Source: Burkholderiales bacterium
Lineage (GTDB): Bacteria > Pseudomonadota > Gammaproteobacteria > Burkholderiales > Casimicrobiaceae
Length of the DNA: 34,074 nt
Assembly: GCA_025352105.1 (NCBI GenBank)
Contig: JANXUB010000188.1
Location: forward strand, 1-34,074
Reading direction: 5' to 3'
The stretch's first letter is position 1. Each line of letters starts with the position of its first letter. A program made the position numbers and the translations under genes. This document shows positions 15,486 to 22,909 of the stretch, one piece after another. The notes beneath the pieces are model-generated. The model was not told the DNA's origin and did not search any database. It saw only the letters and a list, made by a program, of their open reading frames with translations.

Positions 15486-18341
15486 TTACGCAGCGACCAC
15501 TCCAGCCGCGACCAAAGTCCGCAATTCCGGCAAGCACGAACCACAATTGGTACCGCACTTTTTCGCCACTTGCAGCGCAGCCAATGTCCCTGACGCGTCA
15601 GCAGACGTTGCAGCGCAGAATTCAATAATCTCGCGCTCGGACACGTTGAAGCAGTTACACACCACCTTGCCACGCGCCTTGAAACCCTCAGGTGCCGTGG
15701 CGCTACCCGCGAGTAAGCGCTGACGTAGCTCAACGACGGACGCGCCGGACAGGAAAAAATCGCGCATCCACGGCTCGGCTGCAAGGTCGCCCGCGAGGCG
15801 AACGCCGACCAGCCGCCCGTCCTCAATGCGAACGCGGCGGCTCAGATTACGTCGAGCATCGTCGTACGCGAGTGTCGCGAGCCCGGTGAGGCCAAGCACG
15901 CGATCAATTTGTTCGAGGGCAGTTCGTTCCGGCGCTTTTTCAGCCGCCAATCGCAACACGACACCGGGGCGCTCGGAGCCGATCAGCGTGGTGCTGGCGA
16001 ACGTCGCGCCGCCCGCGTCCGACCAATCCCGCGCAATTTCGCGAAGCTCATCGCACACCGCGACCGGATCGCGGCCGTGTTCGGCATACGCAAATGCGAC
16101 GAGCGACCACGGCAACTCAGCGCGATCAACACGCACGGCGGCGTGTTTGAGTTCGGGCTGCTTCGACACCGGGTCGAACGTCGAAATCGTCAATGCGTTG
16201 ATACCGTGCGAGCCCGCCGCTGCCAGCGAAAGCTTACCCCAATGCATCGGCAAATAGCATTGCGCTGAGCGCACGTCGTCACTCACCGCGAGACGCAACA
16301 TCAGCTCGCCGCGACGCGACGCTACTTTCACCACTTCACCGGCAACCAGGCCACGACGCGCTGCATCGTTGGTGTTCATGGTTAGCGTCGGCTCCGGCTC
16401 GTGACCGTAAAGCTGCGGCACACGACCCGTGCGGCTCATGCCATGCCATTGATCGCGCAAACGCCCGGTGGTGAGTGCCAACGGGTAGCGCGCATCAACG
16501 GGCTCGGCAACGCCTTTGTATGGCGTGACTTTGAACTTCGCTTTGCCGCTCGTCGTCGGGAAAATTCCATCCTCGTAGAGGCGAAGTCTTCCCACCGTTT
16601 CTCCTTCGCGGAACGGCCACTGCTGCGGGCCGTCGGCGTCGAGCAGCGCGTAACTCATGCCGGTGATATCGAGATCACGACCACGCGTGCTTTCGCGATG
16701 TTCGTTGAAGATGTCTTCCGGCGACTGGTACGGGAATAATGTTTCGAGCCCCTCCCCCCCGGTGGGGGAGGGGTTGGGGAGAGGGGGACTTTGGGCTAAG
16801 TCGAACTCGGCATTCGCCACGTTCACCCTCTCCCCAACCCCTTTCCCCTCAAGGGAGATGGGCTTAAGTCGTGTCTCAAGCCGCCGTGCGAAATCAACGA
16901 CGATGTCCCAATCATGGCGTGCTTCACCGGGCGGCGGCAGCACAGCGTTCACATGGGTAACGCGACGCTCCGAATTGGTCACCGTGCCGTGCTTTTCGCC
17001 CCATGTGCTGGCGGGCAGTAGAACGTCCGCAAGCTTCGCCGATTCGGTCGTACGAAACGCTTCCTGCACGATCACGCACTCCGCCTTGTCGAACGACTCA
17101 GCGACCGCTCGCAAATCCGGCATCGATTGCGCGGGGTTTGTGCAGGCGATCCATAAAAGCTTGATCTCGCCACGCTTAACAGCGTCAAACATTTCGACAG
17201 CTGTTTTTCCAGGAACGGGCGGTAAAGATTCGACCCCCCACAGTTTCGCAATTTCGGCGCGGTGTTCGGGGTTCACGACGTCGCGATGTCCCGGCAATAA
17301 ATTGGCAAGCCCACCGACTTCGCGGCCGCCCATCGCGTTAGGTTGACCGGTCAGCGAGAATGGCCCGGCACCTGGTTTTCCGATCTGTGCCGTCGCCAGA
17401 TGCAGATTGATCAATGCCGCGTTTTTGTCAGTGCCGCTTGATGATTGATTCAGCCCCTGGCAGTACAACGAAAGCGTCGCTTTTGATTGCTTCCACCAGG
17501 TCGCGAACGCAACAATTTGCGATTCGTTTACACCGCAAATGCGCGCCGCCCATGCAGGCGTGCATTCACGCACAGCCGCTTTAAGTTCAGCAAAACCTTC
17601 CGTGTGCGCAGCGATGTAGACGCTGTCGGTTGCGTCCTCCCACATGAGCCAGTGCATGACGGCGTTAAACAGCGCAACGTCCGTTCCGGGCAGGATGGGC
17701 AAATGCATATCGGCCGCTCGCGCTGTCTCGGTGCGTCGTGGATCGATGCATACGACCTTCAGCGCGGGATTTTTTGCCTTCGCATCTTCAAGACGGCGAT
17801 ACAAAATCGGGTGCGCCCATGCCGCGTTGCTGCCAGCGATGACGATGAGTTCCGCGTGGTTCAAATCGTCATAGCAAGCCGGTGGTGCGTCGGCACCCAG
17901 CGTCGCTTTGTATCCGGCAACGGCAGACGACATGCAAAGCCGCGAATTGGTGTCGACGTTGTTCGTACCGATCAAGCCTTTGGCGAGCTTGTTGAAGACG
18001 TAATAGTCCTCAGTGAGCAGCTGGCCGGAGATGTAGAAACCGACGCTGTCAGGGCCGTGCTCCGCGATGGTTTTTGCGAACTTGTCGACCAGCGTATCGA
18101 GTACAACGTCCCAGCTCACGCGCTTGCGTGGCTCGTCGCGAGACGTTCGCATTTCGGGATGTAGCGCACGACCGTAAGGCGTCGTCGTCAGATGCAGCGT
18201 GCTGCCCTTGGTACACAGACGACCGAAATTGGCGGGATGTTCCGGATCGCCGCGAACAGCGGTGATTTTTGTGCCGTCGGTCGTTGCCAATACGCCGCAG
18301 CCAACGCCGCAGTAGGGACAGGTGGTTTTGACCTCAGACAC
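15486..18341 (-). CDS. nasA: Assimilatory nitrate reductase catalytic subunit with C-terminal BFD-type [2Fe-2S] domain
   Basis: Cytoplasmic molybdopterin enzyme that reduces nitrate to nitrite for assimilation; 951 residues. The N-terminal [4Fe-4S] ligands are Cys8, Cys11, Cys15 and Cys43. The Mo-ligand candidate is the Cys in SRLCMSSAVAGYK. The middle region GLNQSSSGTDKNAALINLHLATAQIGKPG and the molydopterin-dinucleotide domain (TTGRLRDQWHGMSRTGR) are typical of NasA/NarB. The C-terminus carries a BFD-like [2Fe-2S] domain with CNCFNVSE and CGTNCGSCLPEL. Residues about 495-531 are encoded by a palindromic repeat (16748-16858) that interrupts the family alignment in frame. It follows nirD after 33 bases, so nirB-nirD-nasA is one operon. 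Confidence 0.95.
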   Translation of the reverse strand: MSEVKTTCPYCGVGCGVLATTDGTKITAVRGDPEHPANFGRLCTKGSTLHLTTTPYGRALHPEMRTSRDEPRKRVSWDVVLDTLVDKFAKTIAEHGPDSVGFYISGQLLTEDYYVFNKLAKGLIGTNNVDTNSRLCMSSAVAGYKATLGADAPPACYDDLNHAELIVIAGSNAAWAHPILYRRLEDAKAKNPALKVVCIDPRRTETARAADMHLPILPGTDVALFNAVMHWLMWEDATDSVYIAAHTEGFAELKAAVRECTPAWAARICGVNESQIVAFATWWKQSKATLSLYCQGLNQSSSGTDKNAALINLHLATAQIGKPGAGPFSLTGQPNAMGGREVGGLANLLPGHRDVVNPEHRAEIAKLWGVESLPPVPGKTAVEMFDAVKRGEIKLLWIACTNPAQSMPDLRAVAESFDKAECVIVQEAFRTTESAKLADVLLPASTWGEKHGTVTNSERRVTHVNAVLPPPGEARHDWDIVVDFARRLETRLKPISLEGKGVGERVNVANAEFDLAQSPPLPNPSPTGGEGLETLFPYQSPEDIFNEHRESTRGRDLDITGMSYALLDADGPQQWPFREGETVGRLRLYEDGIFPTTSGKAKFKVTPYKGVAEPVDARYPLALTTGRLRDQWHGMSRTGRVPQLYGHEPEPTLTMNTNDAARRGLVAGEVVKVASRRGELMLRLAVSDDVRSAQCYLPMHWGKLSLAAAGSHGINALTISTFDPVSKQPELKHAAVRVDRAELPWSLVAFAYAEHGRDPVAVCDELREIARDWSDAGGATFASTTLIGSERPGVVLRLAAEKAPERTALEQIDRVLGLTGLATLAYDDARRNLSRRVRIEDGRLVGVRLAGDLAAEPWMRDFFLSGASVVELRQRLLAGSATAPEGFKARGKVVCNCFNVSEREIIEFCAATSADASGTLAALQVAKKCGTNCGSCLPELRTLVAAGVVAA
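16748..16858. repeat. Inverted-repeat element inside nasA (CCCTCTCCCC family)
   Basis: Two arms carry the same 17-base core CCCTCTCCCCAACCCCT in opposite orientation, at 16769-16785 (complement) and 16826-16842 (direct), each extended by G/C-rich half-palindromes. The region is read through in nasA as residues including SLEGKGVGERV and PPLPNPSPTGGEG. Related sequence lies at 33222-33262. This family is common as a dispersed intergenic element in proteobacteria. Confidence 0.85.
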
Positions 18342-18374
18342 TTGGCATCCCGCTTCGAGGGAACTCAGCCAAGC

Positions 18375-18713
18375 TTAGCGAAGATCCACGAAGACATCTT
18401 CACCATCAACCTTCACCGGAAACCGCTTCGTGCATCCGACGTCCGGGGCAACGGCCTCACCGCTCTTCAACTCAATCGACCAGTTGTGTAGCGGGCAGGC
18501 GACGCGCTCGCCAAACACGATGCCCTGAGACAACGGGCCGCCTTTGTGCGGGCATTTGTCCAGCAGCGCGAACACCACATCTTCACTGTTGCGGAACACC
18601 GCGACGTTGCCGCCCTCGGTCTCATTGCGTTCCAAAACGCGGGCTCCCAACACGGGTAAATCATCCAGTTTGCAAACGTATCGCCAGCTCATTTCCGTCT
18701 CTATCGCACTCAT
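18375..18713 (-). CDS. nirD: Assimilatory nitrite reductase small subunit (Rieske-type)
   Basis: Small subunit of NADH-dependent nitrite reductase. The Rieske fold is evident: CPHKGGPLSQG and CPLHNWSIELKSGEAV supply Cys-x-His and Cys-x2-His ligands. This is the ferredoxin-binding variant, unlike E. coli NirD, which lost the ligands. I place the start at the ATG at 18713 (112 residues). A TTG at 18728 overlaps the nirB stop, and another ATG at 18692 (MSWRYVCKL) is preceded by GAGACGG and would give 105 residues; the exact start is open. Position between nirB and nasA shows the operon. Confidence 0.93.
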   Translation of the reverse strand: MSAIETEMSWRYVCKLDDLPVLGARVLERNETEGGNVAVFRNSEDVVFALLDKCPHKGGPLSQGIVFGERVACPLHNWSIELKSGEAVAPDVGCTKRFPVKVDGEDVFVDLR

Positions 18714-18724
18714 GATTGATCGGG

Positions 18725-21202
18725 TCAAACAGTCGCAACCGTGTCGGCAGCAATCGGCTTAATCGGGATGAACTGCCGGGTATCCACCCGCGCTTTGTCA
18801 AATTCAAACCACGGATCAGGTTCGCCATCCAGCGCGAATTGCAAGCGCTCCCAAAGCGCTTTGCGATTGACTGCATCGTCCACTACCTTTTTCTTGCAGT
18901 AATCGAGCCCGACCCGCGATACGTAATGCACGGTACGCTCCAGATACCAGCCCTCTTCTCGATAGAGCTGAATAAATGCGCCGGTGTACTCCAGCACTTC
19001 GTCGGAGGTTTTCACTTTGACGAAGAACTGCGCCACTTCGGTTTTGATACCACCGTTGCCCGCAACATAGAGCTCCCAACCCGAATCTACGCCGATGATG
19101 CCGACGTCTTTGATGCCCGCTTCTGCGCAGTTTCTGGGACATCCGCTGACCGCATATTTGACTTTATGCGGCGCATACATCCGCCACATTGCGCGCTCCA
19201 AATCCTTGCCCATCTGCGTCGAATCCTGCGTGCCGAAACGACACCATTCGGAACCGACACAAGTCTTGACCGTCCGGAGAGCCTTGGCATACGCATGACC
19301 TGAAGGCATGCCGATGTCTTTCCACACGGCGGGCAAATCTTCTTTTTTCACGCCGAGCAAATCGATACGCTGTCCGCCCGTGACTTTCACGGTTGGAATT
19401 TTGTATTTGTCGACGGCATTGGCGATGCGACGCAACTCGTCAGCCGTCGTCTCTCCGCCCCACATGCGCGGGATCACGCTGAATGTGCCGTCCTTCTGGA
19501 TGTTGGCATGCGCGCGCTCGTTGATGTAGCGCGATTGCGGATCATCAACGTACTCTTTCGGCCACGTCGACAGCAGGTAATAGTTGATCGCGGGGCGGCA
19601 TGAGGAGCAGCCGTTTGGCGTGCGCCAGCCGAGCGTTTTCATTACCTCCGGAACCGACAACAACTTCTGTTCGCGAATAGCGTCGCGCGTGTGCTGATGC
19701 GTGCTGTCGGTACAGGCGCACATCGGTTTCATCTTCGGTGTCGCGCTGTAGTCGCCGCCTGCGGTGAACATGAGAAGTTGCTCGACGAGTCCCGTACAGG
19801 AGCCGCATGAGGAGGAGGCTTTGGTGTGCTTGCGCACCTCGTCGAGCGTAAACAAACCTTTTTCTTTGATCGCCTTGGTGATTGTGCCTTTGCATACGCC
19901 ATTGCAGCCGCAGACTTCGTCCGTGTCTTTCATGGTCACGGCGCGCGTGTTGCCCTCGTGGCCGACGTCACCGATATTCGATTCGCCGAACATCAACTGG
20001 TCGCGAATTTCGGCAACGTTTTTGCCTTCACGCAGCAGCTTGAAATACCACGAGCCATCGACCGTGTCGCCGTATAGACAAGCTCCGACCAGCTTGTCGT
20101 CTTTGACCACCAGTCGTTTGTAAACGCCGCCCATCGGGTCGGACAACACGATGTCCTCGAAGCCCTCGCCGCCCTGAAAGTTTCCCGCGCTAAAGAGGTC
20201 AACCCCGGTGACTTTGAGCTTGGTGGATGTCACCGAGCCGACGTAGCGGCCAATGCCGTATTCCGCCAAATGATTCGCGCAGACTTTCGCCATTTCGAAT
20301 AGCGGTGCGACCAGACCATAAGCGGTGCCACGATGATTGACGCATTCACCGACCGAATAAATACGCGGATCGGTGAGCGTCTGCATCGTGTCGTTCACGA
20401 TGATCCCGCCCGGACGTGCGCTAACTTGCAGACCCGACTTCTCAGCGAGCGCGGTATTCGGACGAATACCTACAGCCATCACCACGATGTCAGCTGGAAT
20501 CTGCTCACCCGTCTTGAAACGCAGCGCGGCCACACGACCCGATTCGCCCGCAATAAGCGCTTCAGTCTGCGCCTGCATCTTGAATGTGATGCCTTTGGCT
20601 TCGAGCGAAGCCTGCAAAAGTTTGCCAGCCTTCTCATCAAGCTGCCGCTCCATGAGCCAAGGCATGACGTGCACCACCGTCACATCCATGCCGCGCAACT
20701 TCAAGCCGTTCGCCGCTTCGAGCCCGAGCAGACCGCCGCCGATGACAACTGCGTTTTTGTAAATTTTTGCCGCATCGATCATCGCCTCGGTATCAGCAAT
20801 GTCGCGATACGAAATCACGCCGGGCAGGTTCTTGCCTTCAATCGGCAGGATGAAGGGATTGGAACCTGTCGCAATCAGCAGACGATCATAGTTGTGCTTT
20901 TCGCCGCTGGCCGTCGTTAGCTCACGTCGCGTGCGATGAATCTCGGTGATCGTCTTGCCCGTGATCAGATTGATGCCGTTATCTTTGTACCAATCCCAGT
21001 CGTTCAAGACGATGTCCTTGATCGTCTGCTCGCCCGCCAAAACCGGGGACAACAAAATGCGGTTGTAGTTGGGGTGCGGCTCGGTGCCAAACACGGTGAT
21101 TTCGTATTTGTCGGGTGCGATTTTCAGCAACTCTTCAATCGTGCGAATACCGGCCATGCCGTTGCCGATAACTGCCAACTTCTGTTTCTGTACGGTGGAC
21201 AT
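18725..21202 (-). CDS. nirB: Assimilatory nitrite reductase [NAD(P)H] large subunit
   Basis: Reduces nitrite to ammonium with six electrons from NAD(P)H. From the ATG at 21202 (SD AGGGAAG) it has 825 residues. It starts MSTVQKQKLAVIGNGMAGIRTIEELL, the FAD-binding Rossmann fold; a second dinucleotide fold is VIGGGLLGLEAANGL. Two BFD-like [2Fe-2S] segments follow (VCGCNGVCKG / SSSCGSCTG and MCACTD / NGCSSCRP), then the siroheme half-domains. The siroheme/[4Fe-4S] ligands are CVGSEWC and, 37 residues on, CPRNC. The open frame extends 40 codons further upstream, but that part is not NirB-like. Divergent from narK. Confidence 0.96.
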   Translation of the reverse strand: MSTVQKQKLAVIGNGMAGIRTIEELLKIAPDKYEITVFGTEPHPNYNRILLSPVLAGEQTIKDIVLNDWDWYKDNGINLITGKTITEIHRTRRELTTASGEKHNYDRLLIATGSNPFILPIEGKNLPGVISYRDIADTEAMIDAAKIYKNAVVIGGGLLGLEAANGLKLRGMDVTVVHVMPWLMERQLDEKAGKLLQASLEAKGITFKMQAQTEALIAGESGRVAALRFKTGEQIPADIVVMAVGIRPNTALAEKSGLQVSARPGGIIVNDTMQTLTDPRIYSVGECVNHRGTAYGLVAPLFEMAKVCANHLAEYGIGRYVGSVTSTKLKVTGVDLFSAGNFQGGEGFEDIVLSDPMGGVYKRLVVKDDKLVGACLYGDTVDGSWYFKLLREGKNVAEIRDQLMFGESNIGDVGHEGNTRAVTMKDTDEVCGCNGVCKGTITKAIKEKGLFTLDEVRKHTKASSSCGSCTGLVEQLLMFTAGGDYSATPKMKPMCACTDSTHQHTRDAIREQKLLSVPEVMKTLGWRTPNGCSSCRPAINYYLLSTWPKEYVDDPQSRYINERAHANIQKDGTFSVIPRMWGGETTADELRRIANAVDKYKIPTVKVTGGQRIDLLGVKKEDLPAVWKDIGMPSGHAYAKALRTVKTCVGSEWCRFGTQDSTQMGKDLERAMWRMYAPHKVKYAVSGCPRNCAEAGIKDVGIIGVDSGWELYVAGNGGIKTEVAQFFVKVKTSDEVLEYTGAFIQLYREEGWYLERTVHYVSRVGLDYCKKKVVDDAVNRKALWERLQFALDGEPDPWFEFDKARVDTRQFIPIKPIAADTVATV

Positions 21203-21419
21203 CAAGCTTCCCTGAGGACGTCGTTCATTTGACAGCTGTGTAGCAAACATCGCGCCAGATGCTGCACCGCAAGAGCGCGAACCCGCAGATACACGCACCA
21301 ACAATGCCCAGCGACCCGCCACCGTCGCAGCTACGCTCTCAAATCAAACGAAAGTCGCCGCACTCAGCGCACTCAATGCGCGCTTTTCGTGCCGTGACAG
21401 TGCGCCCGCCCATTGCGAC

Positions 21420-21434
21420 GCTCTATTGCGGTGC
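21420..21434 (+). promoter_or_regulatory. NtrC-like binding site upstream of narK
   Basis: GCTCTATTGCGGTGC keeps the GC-N11-GC frame and the GGTGC half of the NtrC consensus GCACCA-N3-TGGTGC. It shares 12 of 15 positions with the box upstream of nrtA (27974-27988), and it lies about 40 bases upstream of the -24 element, as that one does. The first half-site is degenerate. Confidence 0.5.
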
Positions 21435-21473
21435 AACATTTGGCAATTTATGGCCAAAGAAGCGAGAAATTGA

Positions 21474-21488
21474 TGGCACAGTGATTGC
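21474..21488 (+). promoter_or_regulatory. Sigma-54 (-24/-12) promoter of narK
   Basis: TGGCAC-AGTGA-TTGC matches the sigma-54 consensus TGGCAC-N5-TTGC at every fixed position. The predicted start of transcription is near 21500, about 39 bases before the narK ATG. Known biology: sigma-54 with NtrC drives nitrogen-scavenging genes in proteobacteria. Confidence 0.85.
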
Positions 21489-21491
21489 GAA

Positions 21492-21508
21492 GCTTGTGCA
21501 CCACAAGC
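21492..21508. promoter_or_regulatory. Perfect inverted repeat over the predicted narK transcription start
   Basis: GCTTGTG-CAC-CACAAGC is a perfect 7-bp inverted repeat with a 3-base centre. Its centre coincides with the predicted +1 of the sigma-54 promoter. It may be an operator. It is less likely to be an RNA hairpin, because only its 3' half would be transcribed. Confidence 0.5.
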
Positions 21509-21538
21509 GCACTCATCACCAACATTTAATGGATCGAT

Positions 21539-22753
21539 ATGGCCTCTAAAGGGTTTTGGCAGGCGGGACATCGTCCCACCTTATTTGCCGCATTTTTATA
21601 TTTCGACTTAGCCTTCATGGTGTGGGTCATTCTTGGACCGCTCGGCGTACAAATCGCGAAAGACTTGCAGCTTGATGCCGCACAAAAAGGTCTCATGGTG
21701 GCCGTTCCAGTGCTGTCTGGTGCACTGTTGCGCATTGTGATGGGCGTGTTGGTCGATCATTTGAAACCAAAATTGACGGGGATGATTGCGCAATTGCTGG
21801 TGATTGCCGCGCTGTCGTGGGCGTGGCTCGCGGGCATTCATTCTTACGGAGAGGTGTTGTTCCTCGGCGTGCTGCTCGGCATCGCGGGTGCATCGTTCGC
21901 GGTGGCGCTGCCGCTGGCGTCGCGCTGGTATCCACCGGAGCATCAGGGCACCGCGCTCGGCATCGCCGGTGCCGGCAATTCAGGCACTGCGTTTGCAGCG
22001 CTCATCGCACCATCGCTGGCTGCTGCATTTGGCTGGGGTAATGTGTTTGGAATCGCGTTGATTCCACTCACGCTTGTACTGATTTTCTACATGATCGTCG
22101 CAAAAGACGCGCCCGATTGCCCACCACCCAAGCCGCTGACCGCGTATCTCGCCGTCCTCAAGGATAAGGATGCGTGGTGGTTCATGTTCTTCTACAGCGT
22201 GACCTTCGGTGGCTTCGTGGGCCTCGCCGCGAGCCTGACGATTTATTTCAATTCCGAATACGGTCTTGACGCGAAAACGGCGGGCTTTTTCACAGCGGCC
22301 TGCGTGTTTGCAGGTTCGTTGATGCGCCCGATTGGGGGCAACGTGGCTGATCGCATCGGTGGTATCAAGAGCCTGTCGGTGATGTATGTGGTGGCTGCGA
22401 TAGCGCTCGCAACCGTGAGCTTTCGTTTCGACTCGGCCTATGTTTCGTTAGGTATTTTCGTCATCGGCATGCTGGCGCTCGGCATGGGCAACGGCGCGGT
22501 GTTCCAGTTGGTGCCACAACGCTTCCGCCGGGAGATTGGCGTGATGACCGGGCTCGTGGGAATGGCGGGCGGTATTGGTGGTTTTTACCTTGCATCGTCG
22601 CTTGGGTACTCGAAAAAATTAACGGGCAGCTATCAGGCGGGCTTTCTGATTTTTGCCGCGCTGGCAATCGTCGCGCTCGTTGGGCTGACGCTGGTCAAGC
22701 AACGTTGGCGCACGACGTGGGGCAGTGCTGCGATGACCACCGCGAAGATTTGA
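21539..22753 (+). CDS. narK: Nitrate/nitrite transporter, MFS (NarK/NasA family)
   Basis: Inner-membrane major-facilitator protein for nitrate uptake or nitrate/nitrite exchange, 404 residues with about 12 spans. The N-terminus WQAGHRPTLFAAFLYFDLAFMVWVILGPLG is typical of this family. The nitrate signature in TM5 is AGAGNSGTAFAALIAPSLA; the TM11 counterpart is GLVGMAGGIGGFYL. Arg residues in PVLSGALLRIVMG and AGSLMRPIGG correspond to the substrate-binding arginines. It is divergent from nirB-nirD-nasA, which supports an assimilatory role, and it has a sigma-54 promoter. With nrtABD this gives the cell two nitrate uptake routes. Confidence 0.95.
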   Translation: MASKGFWQAGHRPTLFAAFLYFDLAFMVWVILGPLGVQIAKDLQLDAAQKGLMVAVPVLSGALLRIVMGVLVDHLKPKLTGMIAQLLVIAALSWAWLAGIHSYGEVLFLGVLLGIAGASFAVALPLASRWYPPEHQGTALGIAGAGNSGTAFAALIAPSLAAAFGWGNVFGIALIPLTLVLIFYMIVAKDAPDCPPPKPLTAYLAVLKDKDAWWFMFFYSVTFGGFVGLAASLTIYFNSEYGLDAKTAGFFTAACVFAGSLMRPIGGNVADRIGGIKSLSVMYVVAAIALATVSFRFDSAYVSLGIFVIGMLALGMGNGAVFQLVPQRFRREIGVMTGLVGMAGGIGGFYLASSLGYSKKLTGSYQAGFLIFAALAIVALVGLTLVKQRWRTTWGSAAMTTAKI

Positions 22754-22772
22754 TGTATCGGTGAAAATCTGA

Positions 22773-22869
22773 GCCGTTCGGCCTGAGCCCGTCGAAGGCC
22801 ACGCGGCATACGATCCGTTGACCGTCGAGTGACTCAAGCCAGAACTTAGACGAGCTCAGTGCGAACGGC
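22773..22869. repeat. Inverted-repeat element between narK and the kinase gene (CCGTTCG family)
   Basis: A left arm at 22773-22793 (starting GCCGTTCGGCCTGAGC) pairs with a right arm at 22849-22869 (ending GCTCAGTGCGAACGGC) over 21 positions with 3 mismatches. Arms of the type CCGTTCGxxCTGAGCxxGTCGAAG are widespread dispersed repeats in beta- and gammaproteobacteria. It fills the 156-base gap between narK and the kinase gene and may form a large hairpin in their joint mRNA. Confidence 0.75.
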
Positions 22870-22909
22870 ACTCATCAGCGTTATTTCCCCATTCGCTTAA
22901 GCCTCTCCC

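Larger units (their letters stand above)
21203..21538. promoter_or_regulatory. Divergent nirB/narK control region
   Basis: This 336-base gap contains the narK sigma-54 promoter (21474-21488), an NtrC-like box (21420-21434) and a hairpin or operator repeat (21492-21508), all listed separately. It also holds a palindrome, GCGCA-CTCAA-TGCGC, at 21367-21381. On the minus strand, CGGCAC-GAAAA-GCGC at 21380-21394 is a weaker -24/-12 candidate for nirB, which would give a leader of about 165 nt. I searched that leader for A1/G4 hexaloop pairs like those before nrtA and found none convincing. A TTGGC...GCCAA pair occurs at about 21440-21457. Confidence 0.55.

Noticed and set aside
21203-21322. N-terminal extension of nirB by 40 codons
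   Set aside because: The residues are not NirB-like; AGGGAAG precedes the ATG at 21202, where the FAD-binding domain begins.
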